DNA of 64,000 bases, from contig CAMBBS010000015.1 in assembly GCA_945863875.1 (NCBI GenBank), positions 1 through 64,000 on the forward strand, given 5' to 3'. Of this stretch, positions 1 through 8,279 are shown piece by piece. The stretch comes from Desulfopila aestuarii DSM 18488 (GTDB lineage: Bacteria; Desulfobacterota; Desulfobulbia; Desulfobulbales; Desulfocapsaceae). Under the pieces are notes generated by a model. It ran no database searches. It was not told the origin of the DNA and saw only the letters and a list, made by a program, of their open reading frames with translations. How positions within the stretch are numbered: the stretch's first letter is position 1; every line of letters starts with the position of its first letter. The position numbers and the translations under genes were made by a program.

Positions 1-7
1 TCCCCTT

Positions 8-856
8 TCACATCCAATCCGGATGGTGATTGCGGGCTGAGCGCCACATAACTATGAGCGCCACATAAGAGCTCTTATGTGGTCGACCACATAACAGGTC
101 AATTGCCACCAGGCATTTCAGGCGGCGGTGGTAGAAAAGCAGATCGATGTAATAATCACGCCGATCAATGGTGATCCGCTTTTGCCGCGCCATAAACGCA
201 AAATCGCTCCCCAGCTCAATAATGAGTCGTTGCAATTCGGCCAAGATTGCGGATTCGAGGTCTTTTTCTGAATAGCTGTCGGACAGACCAAGAAAATCCA
301 GCACATAGGGGTCGCGGAAGGTAAGATCCGGTGAAAGTTGCCCTTGGTCGCGGAGAAGATCGAGATCTTGCCGGATGGTGTCTTCTGACTTTTTGGATAT
401 GGCTGTGCGCTCGTAGAGCAGCGAGTTAATGCGCTCTTGCAACTGGCGAACGTTCCAGCGTTCGAGACGGCAGATTTCGAGATAGAAATCACGTTTGAGA
501 GGGTCATCGACTTGAATAATCTGGCGTAAATGTGACCAACTCAATTCTGAACACAGTGTGTGCAGAATCTTCACATCAGTAAAAACTTCGGCAATACGCA
601 GGCAATAACGCAGTTGACGCCCGCTCCAACCTTTGCCAGATTCTGTGGTGAGTTGCTTTGCCAGTTCGACAATTACTTGCTTGCCGTATTCAGCCCGTTG
701 CCCTTGCAGCAACTCTACATTGACCCGATTGCCGATTTGCCAGTAGAGCTGTGTCAGCTCGGCATTGACTGCACCGGCCACCCGCCGCCGAGCGGCATCA
801 ATGAGGTGGCGCACATCGGCAAGCAGTCGGTTATTGGTTGGAATGCGGTTGATCAT
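8..856 (-). CDS. DUF1016 (YhcG-type) PDDEXK nuclease, C-terminus lost
   Basis: 282 codons. Residues 1-150 match the DUF1016 N-terminal helical domain (LYWQIGNRVNVE, then GWSGRQLRYCLRIAEVF and LSWSHLRQI). Residues 190-255 match the start of the PDDEXK nuclease fold (FMARQKRITID, YYIDLLFYHRRLKCLVAIDL). Family members continue with a lysine completing the (D/E)xK motif and about 80 more residues. Here the frame runs straight into the palindromic repeats at 38-94 and the last 33 residues are unrelated. The nuclease is therefore probably inactive. The start overlaps the HigA-like gene by 26 nt, so the two are translationally coupled at the end of a minus-strand gene string. Confidence 0.8.
   Translation of the reverse strand: MINRIPTNNRLLADVRHLIDAARRRVAGAVNAELTQLYWQIGNRVNVELLQGQRAEYGKQVIVELAKQLTTESGKGWSGRQLRYCLRIAEVFTDVKILHTLCSELSWSHLRQIIQVDDPLKRDFYLEICRLERWNVRQLQERINSLLYERTAISKKSEDTIRQDLDLLRDQGQLSPDLTFRDPYVLDFLGLSDSYSEKDLESAILAELQRLIIELGSDFAFMARQKRITIDRRDYYIDLLFYHRRLKCLVAIDLLCGRPHKSSYVALIVMWRSARNHHPDWM
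38..94. repeat. Cluster of CCACATAA / TTATGTGG palindromic repeats
   Basis: The octamer CCACATAA occurs at 44-51, 61-68 and 87-94 and its reverse complement TTATGTGG at 75-82. The 61-82 segment is a perfect 22-bp palindrome (arms CCACATAAGAG) and 75-94 is a perfect 20-bp palindrome, TTATGTGGTCGACCACATAA. A 14-nt direct repeat starting TGAGCGCC is at 38-51 and 55-68. The cluster begins where the neighbouring DUF1016 protein stops resembling its family, so it probably marks the end of an inserted or rearranged element. Such alternating short arms look like recombinase-binding sites, but no recombinase is visible in the window. Confidence 0.75.
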
Positions 857-1121
857 TTTGTTTCATTTCGATTTTTGCCGATGCTACCTTTACATCGTAG
901 CTGCTTTGCAGGCTCTTCCAGAAATCCGGCGTGCTATTGAAGAATTTGGCAAGGCGAAGGGCGGAATCGGCAGTGATGCCGCGTTGCCCGTTGAGAATCG
1001 CGGTAATTCGGTTGGTCGGTACGGCCAGCGCCTTGGCAAAAGCATTGGCAGACAGATTCAGTTCTTCCAATTCGCCTTTGAGGATTTCACCGGGATGGAT
1101 TGCTCGCATTTTGTTAGCCAT
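831..1121 (-). CDS. HigA-family antitoxin-like HTH protein
   Basis: About 96 residues with the HigA/VapI arrangement: IHPGEILKGELEELNLSANAFA, a Cro/C1-type helix-turn-helix (about residues 20-50), and FWKSLQSSYDV near the C-terminus. HigA proteins bind DNA and neutralise the HigB mRNA interferase, but no higB-like ORF is adjacent. The partner here is the DUF1016 nuclease gene, which overlaps its 3' end. I chose ATG at 1121 because AAGGAG lies 6 nt upstream. An ATG at 1127 abuts the same AAGGAG directly and is less likely; it overlaps the stop of the U32 gene. Confidence 0.8.
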   Translation of the reverse strand: MANKMRAIHPGEILKGELEELNLSANAFAKALAVPTNRITAILNGQRGITADSALRLAKFFNSTPDFWKSLQSSYDVKVASAKIEMKQNDQPHSNQ

Positions 1122-1123
1122 GT

Positions 1124-2965
1124 TCATCTCCTTCTCAATACCGTCATTTCACATTTTGCACAATCGAAGCCAAGCTCATACTCCCCGGTCTTGTCGCTCA
1201 TGGTCAGCGGCCCGGCAAGGCCAACGGCGTTGCTGCTCATTTTCGGACAGATGTCCAGCTGCGCTTTGATGCAATATTTGCAGGTCATCAGCGCGCAACC
1301 GGCAACATCCGCGGCGCGAAGTGTTTTTGGGTCGATCCTCGCCACACCATGCCGCCGGTAAAAGGCAGCTGCCTTCCCATTGGCGATATTGTCGAGATAG
1401 CTCACCTCCCCGTTTGGCCAGGGGAAATCATTGGCCGTTAACTCGGCCCGCTCAACCTGGTACTGCTGCAGCCTTGTTTCCTGATGATGGGCAAACCCCT
1501 TCCGCCGCAGATCATTGAAGACCGCTGCGGGAAAAAACAGCCCCGGCCGCAGGTGCACACGCACCTCAGCAACCGAAAAAATAGAGCCGCCACTTTTTCT
1601 CAGTTGTTTTTCCGCCAGTTCGGCGACCATGCCGGCCTGTCTTGCCTCCGCCTTTTCTACCGTGGCGGTGGTCGCCGATTCTATGCCATCCTCATCTTTC
1701 ATCAGCAACTGCAGGCCGCCTACGGTTTCCCGCAGCTCAAGGTGCAGCCGTATGGTCCGGCACTGTTCACTTTGAGTGAGCAGCTTGGTGAAAGCGGTGT
1801 CGGCGTTACGATATATCGTCGTTCCGCCGGCCAGGTGGACCGGATCTTTCGGGTAAATTTTATTGCCCTCAACCCGGTTGACCTTTATGCCGACCAGTGC
1901 ATCTTCCGCAGTGAAGAAACAGAGACCATCCCCATTGTTGACAACTTCTGTCGTCTGCAGCGTAAAAAAACGATTTTCCGTGTGGAGCACCCGGCCCAGT
2001 TGCTGCCCGGTTGCCTTCGGGCTATATATGGCCCCGGGTTTCTTGCGCCGACTGTTTTCCCGGTTGGTCAAAAAATAATCGGTCCTGCCCCGGCTAAACG
2101 ATTTGGCGGGATCCGGGGTAAAGCCAAAGCTGCAGCTGCCGGAAGACGCCCGTTGCCGGCTCGTGTCCGCGGCAAGCAGTGTGTCGAGGGCCTGGCGGTA
2201 GAAGGCGGTGACGTTCTTCACATACGAGTCATCTTTCAGGCGTCCTTCAATCTTAAACGAACTGATCCCGGCCTCGATGAGTGCGCCAAGATGATCGGCA
2301 AGGTTTAGATCTTTGAGGCTGAGCAGGTAGCGGTCCCTGGCCAGGATTTTCCCCTGCCCATCGCGCAGGGTGAAGCTATGCCGGCAGAACTGGGCGCACT
2401 CCCCCCGGTTGGCGCTGCGCCCGGCCATCACCTCGCTGATATAACACTGGCCGCTGTAGGAGACACAGAGCGCGCCGTGCACGAAAAACTCCAGCGGCAC
2501 ACTGGTGGCGGCGCGAATCTCCCTGATCTGGTCAAGACTCAGCTCCCTGGCCAGCACGACCTGACGAAAGCCGACCTGTTCCAGGAAACGGACCTTGGCC
2601 ACCGTCCGGTTATTCATCTGGGTGGAACTGTGCAGGGGGATGGGCGGCAGTTCCGTTTCGAGCAGCCCGACATCCTGGATGATCAGGGCGTCGACACCGA
2701 TGTTGTACAGTTGATGACAGAGCCCTGCGGCACGCTCGAGTTCGCGATCGTCAAAGATGGTATTCAGGGCAACATAGACCCTTGCCCGGAACTGATGGGC
2801 GTGGGCGGCCAGCTTTTCGATATCGGCCAGGCTGTTGCACGCGGCGGCCCGGGCGCCAAATTGCGGGCCGCCGATGTAGACGGCATCGGCACCATGCTGT
2901 ATGGCGCTGATGCCACAGGCAAGATTTTTGGCCGGGGCAAGGAGTTCAATTTTTTTTAGGGGCAT
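1124..2965 (-). CDS. Peptidase U32 family protein (RlhA/TrhP-like)
   Basis: 613 residues. The U32 core (about 1-290) has the AADAVYIGG-like opening and the family signature FFVHGALCVSYSGQCY followed by RSANRGECAQFCR. A second DUF3656-like part follows, and the C-terminus carries a cysteine cluster (LMTCKYC, DICPK, DCAKCE) that could hold a metal or Fe-S cluster. U32 proteins were named as collagenase-like peptidases, but E. coli RlhA and TrhP are needed for hydroxylation of 23S rRNA or tRNA uridine. The length and two-part structure fit the RlhA type best. It lies 24 nt after the DOMON-like gene, so co-transcription is likely. The exact substrate is not readable from sequence. Confidence 0.85.
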   Translation of the reverse strand: MPLKKIELLAPAKNLACGISAIQHGADAVYIGGPQFGARAAACNSLADIEKLAAHAHQFRARVYVALNTIFDDRELERAAGLCHQLYNIGVDALIIQDVGLLETELPPIPLHSSTQMNNRTVAKVRFLEQVGFRQVVLARELSLDQIREIRAATSVPLEFFVHGALCVSYSGQCYISEVMAGRSANRGECAQFCRHSFTLRDGQGKILARDRYLLSLKDLNLADHLGALIEAGISSFKIEGRLKDDSYVKNVTAFYRQALDTLLAADTSRQRASSGSCSFGFTPDPAKSFSRGRTDYFLTNRENSRRKKPGAIYSPKATGQQLGRVLHTENRFFTLQTTEVVNNGDGLCFFTAEDALVGIKVNRVEGNKIYPKDPVHLAGGTTIYRNADTAFTKLLTQSEQCRTIRLHLELRETVGGLQLLMKDEDGIESATTATVEKAEARQAGMVAELAEKQLRKSGGSIFSVAEVRVHLRPGLFFPAAVFNDLRRKGFAHHQETRLQQYQVERAELTANDFPWPNGEVSYLDNIANGKAAAFYRRHGVARIDPKTLRAADVAGCALMTCKYCIKAQLDICPKMSSNAVGLAGPLTMSDKTGEYELGFDCAKCEMTVLRRR

Positions 2966-2989
2966 AATCTATACAGAGCATGACATGGG

Positions 2990-3580
2990 CTAAACGGCTG
3001 AGCTCGCCGTTACTCCCGGCAGCGTCAGGAGAAAACTGCGGCGATCGTGAAAGTCCGGCTGAGGTCCAGGGTGGTCAAGGGCCCAATAGCTGCTCCTCCC
3101 GTCCGCAGTCTCGATGACCGCGGCGACGCCGATGTCCAGTTGGCACGCACCGCCGAGAAGGGTGCCGATGTTCAAGGTACAGGCCATTGACAGGAGGTCA
3201 GCCTCCTTGACGACCTGGCAGAGGGGCTGGGCGATCGCCCTTTCTTCCCGCACGGTGGTGCGATAGCCGGCAAAATGATAGACGTTCCAGCAGCCGCCCG
3301 GGCTGAGGTTGAGCTCCCAGTAGGCGGCTTTGCCCGGTATTGCGAAAAACAACTCAAAACAGGTATGTTGCCAGAGTTCATGGCGGCGACCGGCCTGGGC
3401 GATTGAGGCCATTGACGACAGGTTGAGACCATCCAGCGAGCCTTGCAGCCGATATTCAATGACAAGGCCAGCGGATGTTCTGGACAGCGAACCGCCAAGG
3501 GACAGCTTCTCCCCCAGCACGCCTTGGGCAAAGGGCCGCAGCTGAAAAGACGCCCCCGGCTGCTGTTCAACGTTTCGCAC
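2990..3580 (-). CDS. DOMON-like domain protein
   Basis: 196 residues starting with GTG, 17 nt after the ferredoxin stop. The sequence resembles bacterial DOMON-like (carbohydrate-binding beta-sandwich) proteins: residues around 70-100 contain LWQHTCFELFFAIPGKAAYWELN followed by SPGGCWNVYHFAGYR, and near the end YWALDHPGPQPDFHDRRSF, both typical of this family. There is no signal peptide or membrane helix, so it is probably cytoplasmic. The biochemical role of the family is unknown. The position between ferredoxin and U32 genes does not settle it. Confidence 0.75.
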   Translation of the reverse strand: MRNVEQQPGASFQLRPFAQGVLGEKLSLGGSLSRTSAGLVIEYRLQGSLDGLNLSSMASIAQAGRRHELWQHTCFELFFAIPGKAAYWELNLSPGGCWNVYHFAGYRTTVREERAIAQPLCQVVKEADLLSMACTLNIGTLLGGACQLDIGVAAVIETADGRSSYWALDHPGPQPDFHDRRSFLLTLPGVTASSAV

Positions 3581-3597
3581 CTGCGCCCCCGTCTTTT

Positions 3598-3795
3598 CTA
3601 TTCCTCTTCCACCTCAATACAATCAACGGGACAGGCGGCAGCGGCATCCTCAATACACTCTTCCTCTCCGGAATGTGCTTTATAAACAAAGGCCTTTTCG
3701 GTTTCATCGTCAAAACCGAAGACATCGGGACAAAGCTCTACGCAGCTTTGACATCCAATACACTCATCTTCATCTATTGTAACCGTAAGTACCAT
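3598..3795 (-). CDS. Monocluster [4Fe-4S] ferredoxin
   Basis: 65 residues, acidic. Cluster ligands are predicted at C12, C15, C18 (CIGCQSC) and C54 (ACPVDC). C22 (ELCP) and C47 (EECIED) sit where D. gigas ferredoxin forms its structural disulfide. Such ferredoxins carry low-potential electrons in sulfate reducers and clostridia, and may serve NfnAB encoded nearby at 7.4 kb. The ATG at 3795 is preceded by GGAG. It is the first gene of the minus-strand string that continues through the DOMON-like, U32, HigA-like and DUF1016 genes. Confidence 0.92.
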   Translation of the reverse strand: MVLTVTIDEDECIGCQSCVELCPDVFGFDDETEKAFVYKAHSGEEECIEDAAAACPVDCIEVEEE

Positions 3796-3946
3796 CTATA
3801 ATCTCCAAAACAATAATTCATTGAACAGGCCTTGAAAATAGCGCGGCCACCCAGTACGTTTTTTATGCGGCAAAGACGATTTCGCTTCCCTGCATTTTTG
3901 TTTATATCTGTATTTTCACCATAATCAATAAAAAAGAGACAGTCGG

Positions 3947-5524
3947 CTAGACAAAAACGCTCTGCCCATGAAACGGCACGACGACATTGAACCCCTCCCG
4001 GCGCAGGTATTCGGCAAAACCCTGGGTCTGCTCTTCTTCCCCATGCACCAGGGCAATCTTTTTAATGACAAGATTTGACTCCTTCAGCACCCGGGTCATT
4101 TCCTGACGGTCCCCGTGGGCACTGAACCCGCCCAGGGTAACGACTCGTGCTTTCAAGGGATAGTCCTTGTTGTAAAAACGGACCATCGGCGGCTCCCCCC
4201 GCCGGCCATCAGCCTGGTATTTCTCACCCAGTTCCTGCAACCGCCGGCCAAAGGTGTTTTGCCCCATATACCCGACTATCAGTACCGTATTGCGCTCATC
4301 ATGGATCTTATGTCGCAGATGATGCAGGACCCGCCCGCCCTCACACATGCCCGATCCGGCCAGGACAATATGGGATTTGCTTTCCCGGTTTAAGGCCATC
4401 GATTCCTCCACGCTCTGGACAAACTTCAGCTGTTCGAAATCAAAGGGATTAAGGCCTTTTCTCAAAAACGATTCGTGGGTTTCCTCATCATATGTCTCCG
4501 GATGCTCGCCAAACACATTGGTCATATCCGTGGCCAGCGGACTGTCAACCCAGACCGGCATCGGCGGAATTTCCTTGGCCAGGAAAAGCTCATGCATAAA
4601 ATAGAGCAGCTCCTGGGTTCGCCCATAGGCAAAGGCCGGGATAATCACCGAACCGCCCCGGGCGAAGGTTTCGGTCAGCACCTTTTTCAGCATCGGTTTC
4701 ATATCGGTGACCGGCTCATGTACCCTGCTGCCGTAGGTACTTTCCATGATCATCAGATCGATATCTCTGTGCTCCTCGGCAAAATCAAGGGTTGGATCTT
4801 TAATGATCGGCTTGTCAAAACGTCCGAGGTCACCGGAGTAGAGCACGGTTTTTGTCTGACCCTCCGCCTTGTACTGGATGACCGACATGGCCGAGCCGAG
4901 GATATGACCGGCGCCATAAAAAGTACAAAAGAGCTCCGTGCCGATGGTCACGGTCTGATGAAGCGGCACCCCTTGAAAATAGCCGAGCGACTCTTCCGCC
5001 TCGGCCAGGGTGTACAGGGGGGTGATACGTTCCAGGTTATTTTCACGCAGCAGTTTTTCCACGACATCGAGACGCAGATCATGGTCTCCCGATTTGAGCA
5101 GGGCCTTTATCTCCTGCTGGTCGGCGGCGGAAATTTTTGCCTGCTCCCCCCCGGTTTTCAACTTGGCCAGAAAAACCTTGGCCGTCTTATAATTGAGATA
5201 GGCGGCATCACCTTCCTGGATTTTGGCCGAGTCCCTGAGCAGATACTTACAGGCATGGGCGGTGGCCCTGGTACAGAAGATGTGCCCGCTGAAGCCATCC
5301 CTGGTGAGCATGGGGATGCGGCCGGAATGGTCGATATGGGCATGGGACAGCACCATGTTGGTGAAAATTTTCGGATCAACAGGGAGAACGCGGTTCTTTG
5401 CCTCGGTCTCCTTTCGCCTGCCCTGAAAAAGACCGCAGTCGAGTAAAGTAGTGTCCCGGTCAGTGACCACGGTGTGAAACGAACCGGTCACCTCTCCTGT
5501 CGCGCCATAGAATGCAACGTGCAT
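3947..5524 (-). CDS. Beta-CASP metallo-beta-lactamase-fold hydrolase / RNase-like protein
   Basis: 525 residues. The zinc motif HAHIDH (in MVLSHAHIDHSGRIPML) is near residue 60, and further metal ligands are GAGHILGSAM and YSGDLGR. The beta-CASP domain follows (DSPLATDMTNVF, GSGMCEGGRVLHHLRH) and an RMMBL-type end carries FSAHGDRQ. This is the architecture of CPSF73/YSH1-like nucleases, which cut RNA; many bacterial members lack a known substrate. ATG 5524 has AAGGAG six nt upstream. It is separated from the ferredoxin gene by about 150 bp and probably has its own transcript. Confidence 0.88.
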   Translation of the reverse strand: MHVAFYGATGEVTGSFHTVVTDRDTTLLDCGLFQGRRKETEAKNRVLPVDPKIFTNMVLSHAHIDHSGRIPMLTRDGFSGHIFCTRATAHACKYLLRDSAKIQEGDAAYLNYKTAKVFLAKLKTGGEQAKISAADQQEIKALLKSGDHDLRLDVVEKLLRENNLERITPLYTLAEAEESLGYFQGVPLHQTVTIGTELFCTFYGAGHILGSAMSVIQYKAEGQTKTVLYSGDLGRFDKPIIKDPTLDFAEEHRDIDLMIMESTYGSRVHEPVTDMKPMLKKVLTETFARGGSVIIPAFAYGRTQELLYFMHELFLAKEIPPMPVWVDSPLATDMTNVFGEHPETYDEETHESFLRKGLNPFDFEQLKFVQSVEESMALNRESKSHIVLAGSGMCEGGRVLHHLRHKIHDERNTVLIVGYMGQNTFGRRLQELGEKYQADGRRGEPPMVRFYNKDYPLKARVVTLGGFSAHGDRQEMTRVLKESNLVIKKIALVHGEEEQTQGFAEYLRREGFNVVVPFHGQSVFV

Positions 5525-5561
5525 AGCTGCTCCTTGTAGAGTTCCTTCCTCTCCTGCCTTC

Positions 5562-5586
5562 GGTGGTGGAATTCTTCTCCACCACC
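5562..5586. other. Inverted repeat upstream of the beta-CASP gene
   Basis: A perfect 9-bp stem, GGTGGTGGA and TCCACCACC, with a 7-nt loop. It lies between the methyltransferase gene and the beta-CASP gene. No T-run follows on either strand, so it is not a clear terminator. It could be a leader structure of the beta-CASP mRNA. Confidence 0.4.
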
Positions 5587-5702
5587 CCTGATATCAGATC
5601 TTCCCATAACAAGCCGCTAAGCAAAAGGCAAACGGCAATGCCCTTGGTGATGCGGTAATGTCGGTAATGTCCAGGAGTCGGTCCGAGAATTGACAGGCCG
5701 CC

Positions 5703-6527
5703 TCAGGATATCCGCGCATCGATGCAGATCCGGTAGGTTTTTGGTGCGCAGTGCCCGCATCTGGTGATGGCGGTCGAAAGAACCGTCCGGTTGACAGCGG
5801 CACAGGCAGCGGCGATTTTTTCACATGATGCAGCAAACAGTTCCGGACGCTGCAGGGCATAAAAATGTAACACTCCGCCCGCCCTGACTGCCTGGAGACC
5901 GCATGGCAAAAACTCTTCACCTCCGGCCGGCAGGGGCATGATTACCCGGTCATAGGTTGCGGCCAGCGCCGGCACCACCTCTCTGACATCACCGAGATAG
6001 AGGTGGATGTTTTTTTGTTTTTTATTGCGCCGAAGGTTTTCCCGGGCATAGGCATGGGCCTCCGGGTTCTTTTCGATGCCGACGACGGATTTCGCCTCAC
6101 TGTATCTGGCAATGATCAGTGGAAAAGGGGCGATCCCGGAAAAAAGCACGAGAACCGACTCCCCCGGTTGCACCAGCGCGGCGAGCCTTCTTCTTTCATT
6201 GCCGCTTCTGACGGAATAATAGACGGTTTCCGGATTGACAAGCAGGCGGACACCAGACTCCACCACCTCCGTTTCTTTTCTGTTTTCACCGGCGAGAACC
6301 TGCAGGGGGATGGTTCTGAACTCCCCCCCATAATTTCCGGCTCTCTTGGCAACGACCCTGATCTTTTTGTTACTGCCAAGGACGGCCTCGGCAATCAGCT
6401 GCTCCTTTGCCGCCAATTCCGCCGGGATGATTATGATGGCCATATCGCCCACCATATCATAGGCGCCGACCAGACAGGCCAGCTCGCCGGCGGACAGGCT
6501 GTCTTCCAATCTCTTTTTCAGCTTCAT
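5703..6527 (-). CDS. Trm5/TYW2-like SAM-dependent methyltransferase
   Basis: About 274 residues from ATG 6527. The sequence follows the archaeal/eukaryal Trm5 order: YDMVGDMAIIIIP (D2 domain), GNYGGEFR, VNPETVYYSVRSGNERRR, then a Rossmann fold with VLVLFSGIAPFPLIIA (SAM loop), VVGIEKNPEAHAYARENL and YDRVIMPLPAGGEEFL (NPPY-like position). Trm5 makes m1G37 in tRNA; TYW2-like members act in wybutosine synthesis. Bacteria normally use TrmD for m1G37, so the role here is uncertain. The frame is open upstream to 6644, but only a TTG starts there and ATGs at 6599 and 6560 have no ribosome-binding site. The start at 6527 is chosen from where family similarity begins. Confidence 0.75.
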   Translation of the reverse strand: MKLKKRLEDSLSAGELACLVGAYDMVGDMAIIIIPAELAAKEQLIAEAVLGSNKKIRVVAKRAGNYGGEFRTIPLQVLAGENRKETEVVESGVRLLVNPETVYYSVRSGNERRRLAALVQPGESVLVLFSGIAPFPLIIARYSEAKSVVGIEKNPEAHAYARENLRRNKKQKNIHLYLGDVREVVPALAATYDRVIMPLPAGGEEFLPCGLQAVRAGGVLHFYALQRPELFAASCEKIAAACAAVNRTVLSTAITRCGHCAPKTYRICIDARIS

Positions 6528-6655
6528 CTCGAAGAACCCCGGCAAACGGCGCGTCCACATGAGAAAAAAAAACAGCGCCAGAGAACCAAGAGTTCCCATG
6601 ACGCTGTGACAATCTGTGTCCAGACCTCGAGGGGAGTGGACCAAATGAGTCTGTA

Positions 6656-6856
6656 TCAGATTTTGACTACATTCTCCGCAGCGGGACCTTTAGCTCCGTC
6701 CACAATATCAAATTTCACCCGTTCTCCTTCTTCGAGGGACTTAAAACCTTCCATCTTGATAGCCGAATGATGAACAAAAACATCCTTTCCTCCGTCCTGC
6801 TCAATAAAACCGAATCCTTTAGAATTATTGAACCACTTCACTGTACCTTCTGCCAT
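6656..6856 (-). CDS. Cold-shock domain protein
   Basis: 66 residues from [19 protein letters not shown], with RNP1 (KGFGFI) and RNP2 (DVFVHHSAI) intact. It is a single OB-fold that binds single-stranded RNA/DNA and acts as an RNA chaperone. AGGAG lies six nt before ATG 6856; an upstream ATG at 6883 is less likely. The nearly 500-bp gap to nfnA holds its promoter, transcribed divergently from nfnA. Confidence 0.95.
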   Translation of the reverse strand: MAEGTVKWFNNSKGFGFIEQDGGKDVFVHHSAIKMEGFKSLEEGERVKFDIVDGAKGPAAENVVKI

Positions 6857-7351
6857 GACATGCTCCTTTGACGCATTATGCAATTATGACTTTTTATACC
6901 ACATAAAAGTCACCCGATTTTTTCCTTATACCCTCCCCGTCGTAAAATACAAATAAAAAAATCACCTCACGGCTATCTTAATTGAACTTATCTATGAGTT
7001 TAACCCACTCTTATATGACCAGAAAACGCCTTGGCCTGGCCATTACCCGAACCATCTATTTGACCCATTTAGCCATCAGCGTTAGCAACGGCGCCAACAA
7101 AACACCCCCTGACCGCTACGGGAAAATGGACTCTAGCTGTTGATGTTACAGGACATCCACTCTGCCCGCCGCCGGCTGGCTGTTTTATTTTTTCGCAATT
7201 ACAACTATCTGACATCTTCGCCTTTTATCACCAGGCGACAATAGAGGTTGATTTAATAACGACTTTATGATTACTTATTCCTGAAAAATCGCTCGAATTA
7301 AAATATTTTTTTGCTTGTGAAATTCAATGTTTTTTACACCAGGAGGAAAAA
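6857..7351. other. Intergenic region between csp and nfnA (divergent)
   Basis: 495 bp, AT-rich, with no ORF showing coding character. It must contain the leader and promoter of the cold-shock gene on the minus strand and of nfnAB on the plus strand. I could not assign a convincing -35/-10 pair. AGGAGG just before 7352 is the nfnA ribosome-binding site. No riboswitch or RNA gene was recognised. Confidence 0.6.
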
Positions 7352-8188
7352 ATGTTTAAGATTGTCAAACGCGAAGAAATGGCTGAGGGGACGGTTATCC
7401 TCAACGAGATCGAGGCACCTTTAATCGCCAAGAAGGCCAAACCCGGTCAATTTGTCATTCTCAAAGCCAACGAGGAAGGCGAAAGAATCCCTCTGACCAT
7501 GGCCGATACCGACCCGGTAAAAGGCACCATCACCATTATTTATATGGTGGTCGGAAAATCAACGGCAATTTTCAGGGATCTCAAGATCGGCGACTGCTAC
7601 CAGGATGTCATCGGCCCCTTGGGCAAGGCCACCCACCTTGAAAAGGTCGGCAAGGTGATCTGTGTCGGCGGTGGTACCGGCGTCGCCGTACTGCACCCGA
7701 TCACCCGGGGCTTAAAAGAAGTCGGCAACGATGTCACCTGCATCATTGGTGCACGCAACAAAGGTTTGCTCATCCTGGAAGAACAGATGAAGGCGGCCTC
7801 CCATGACCTTCGCGTTTGTACCGATGACGGTTCCTATGGCCACCACGGCTTTGTCACCGACGTCCTGAAAGAGGCCCTGCAGGCCGGGGATATCAACCTG
7901 GTGGTCGCCATTGGTCCCGTGCCGATGATGAAGGCGGTCAGCAATCTGACCAAGGAATTTAATGTTCCGACCCTGGTCAGCCTCAACCCGATAATGGTTG
8001 ACGGTACCGGCATGTGCGGCGGCTGCAGGGTTACCATCGGCGGTGAGACAAAATTTGCCTGCGTGGACGGTCCCGAATTTGACGGCCATAAAGTCGATTA
8101 CGATGAGTTGATCCTCAGGCTGAGAGCCTATCAGGAAGACGAGAAAAAAAGCCATCAGGCCTACTGTGCCCTGCACAATGCCGGCTGA
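7352..8188 (+). CDS. nfnA: NfnA: small subunit of NADH-dependent ferredoxin:NADP+ oxidoreductase
   Basis: 278 residues of the PyrK/sulfide-dehydrogenase-like FNR family. There is an FAD-binding barrel (about 1-95, RIPLTMAD), an NAD-binding fold (CVGGGTGVAVLHP) and a C-terminal [2Fe-2S] motif, DGTGMCGGCRVT with a later C (FACVDGPEF). With NfnB it forms the flavin-bifurcating complex that reduces NADP+ using NADH and reduced ferredoxin. The gene has a strong AGGAGG site and lies 91 bp before nfnB, the usual pair order. SudB-type sulfide dehydrogenase is the alternative name for the same fold. Confidence 0.9.
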   Translation: MFKIVKREEMAEGTVILNEIEAPLIAKKAKPGQFVILKANEEGERIPLTMADTDPVKGTITIIYMVVGKSTAIFRDLKIGDCYQDVIGPLGKATHLEKVGKVICVGGGTGVAVLHPITRGLKEVGNDVTCIIGARNKGLLILEEQMKAASHDLRVCTDDGSYGHHGFVTDVLKEALQAGDINLVVAIGPVPMMKAVSNLTKEFNVPTLVSLNPIMVDGTGMCGGCRVTIGGETKFACVDGPEFDGHKVDYDELILRLRAYQEDEKKSHQAYCALHNAG

Positions 8189-8279
8189 GGTGACGAGACT
8201 TTTCCGCTCTCTTTGTGAAGTTTACCAATCTGGTGATTCATCTTATCATCGTGGATAACGATTTTCTACGGAGGACATT

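Noticed and set aside
38-94. Possible CRISPR array at the window start
   Set aside because: Repeats are only 8-14 nt, in both orientations, without regular spacers.
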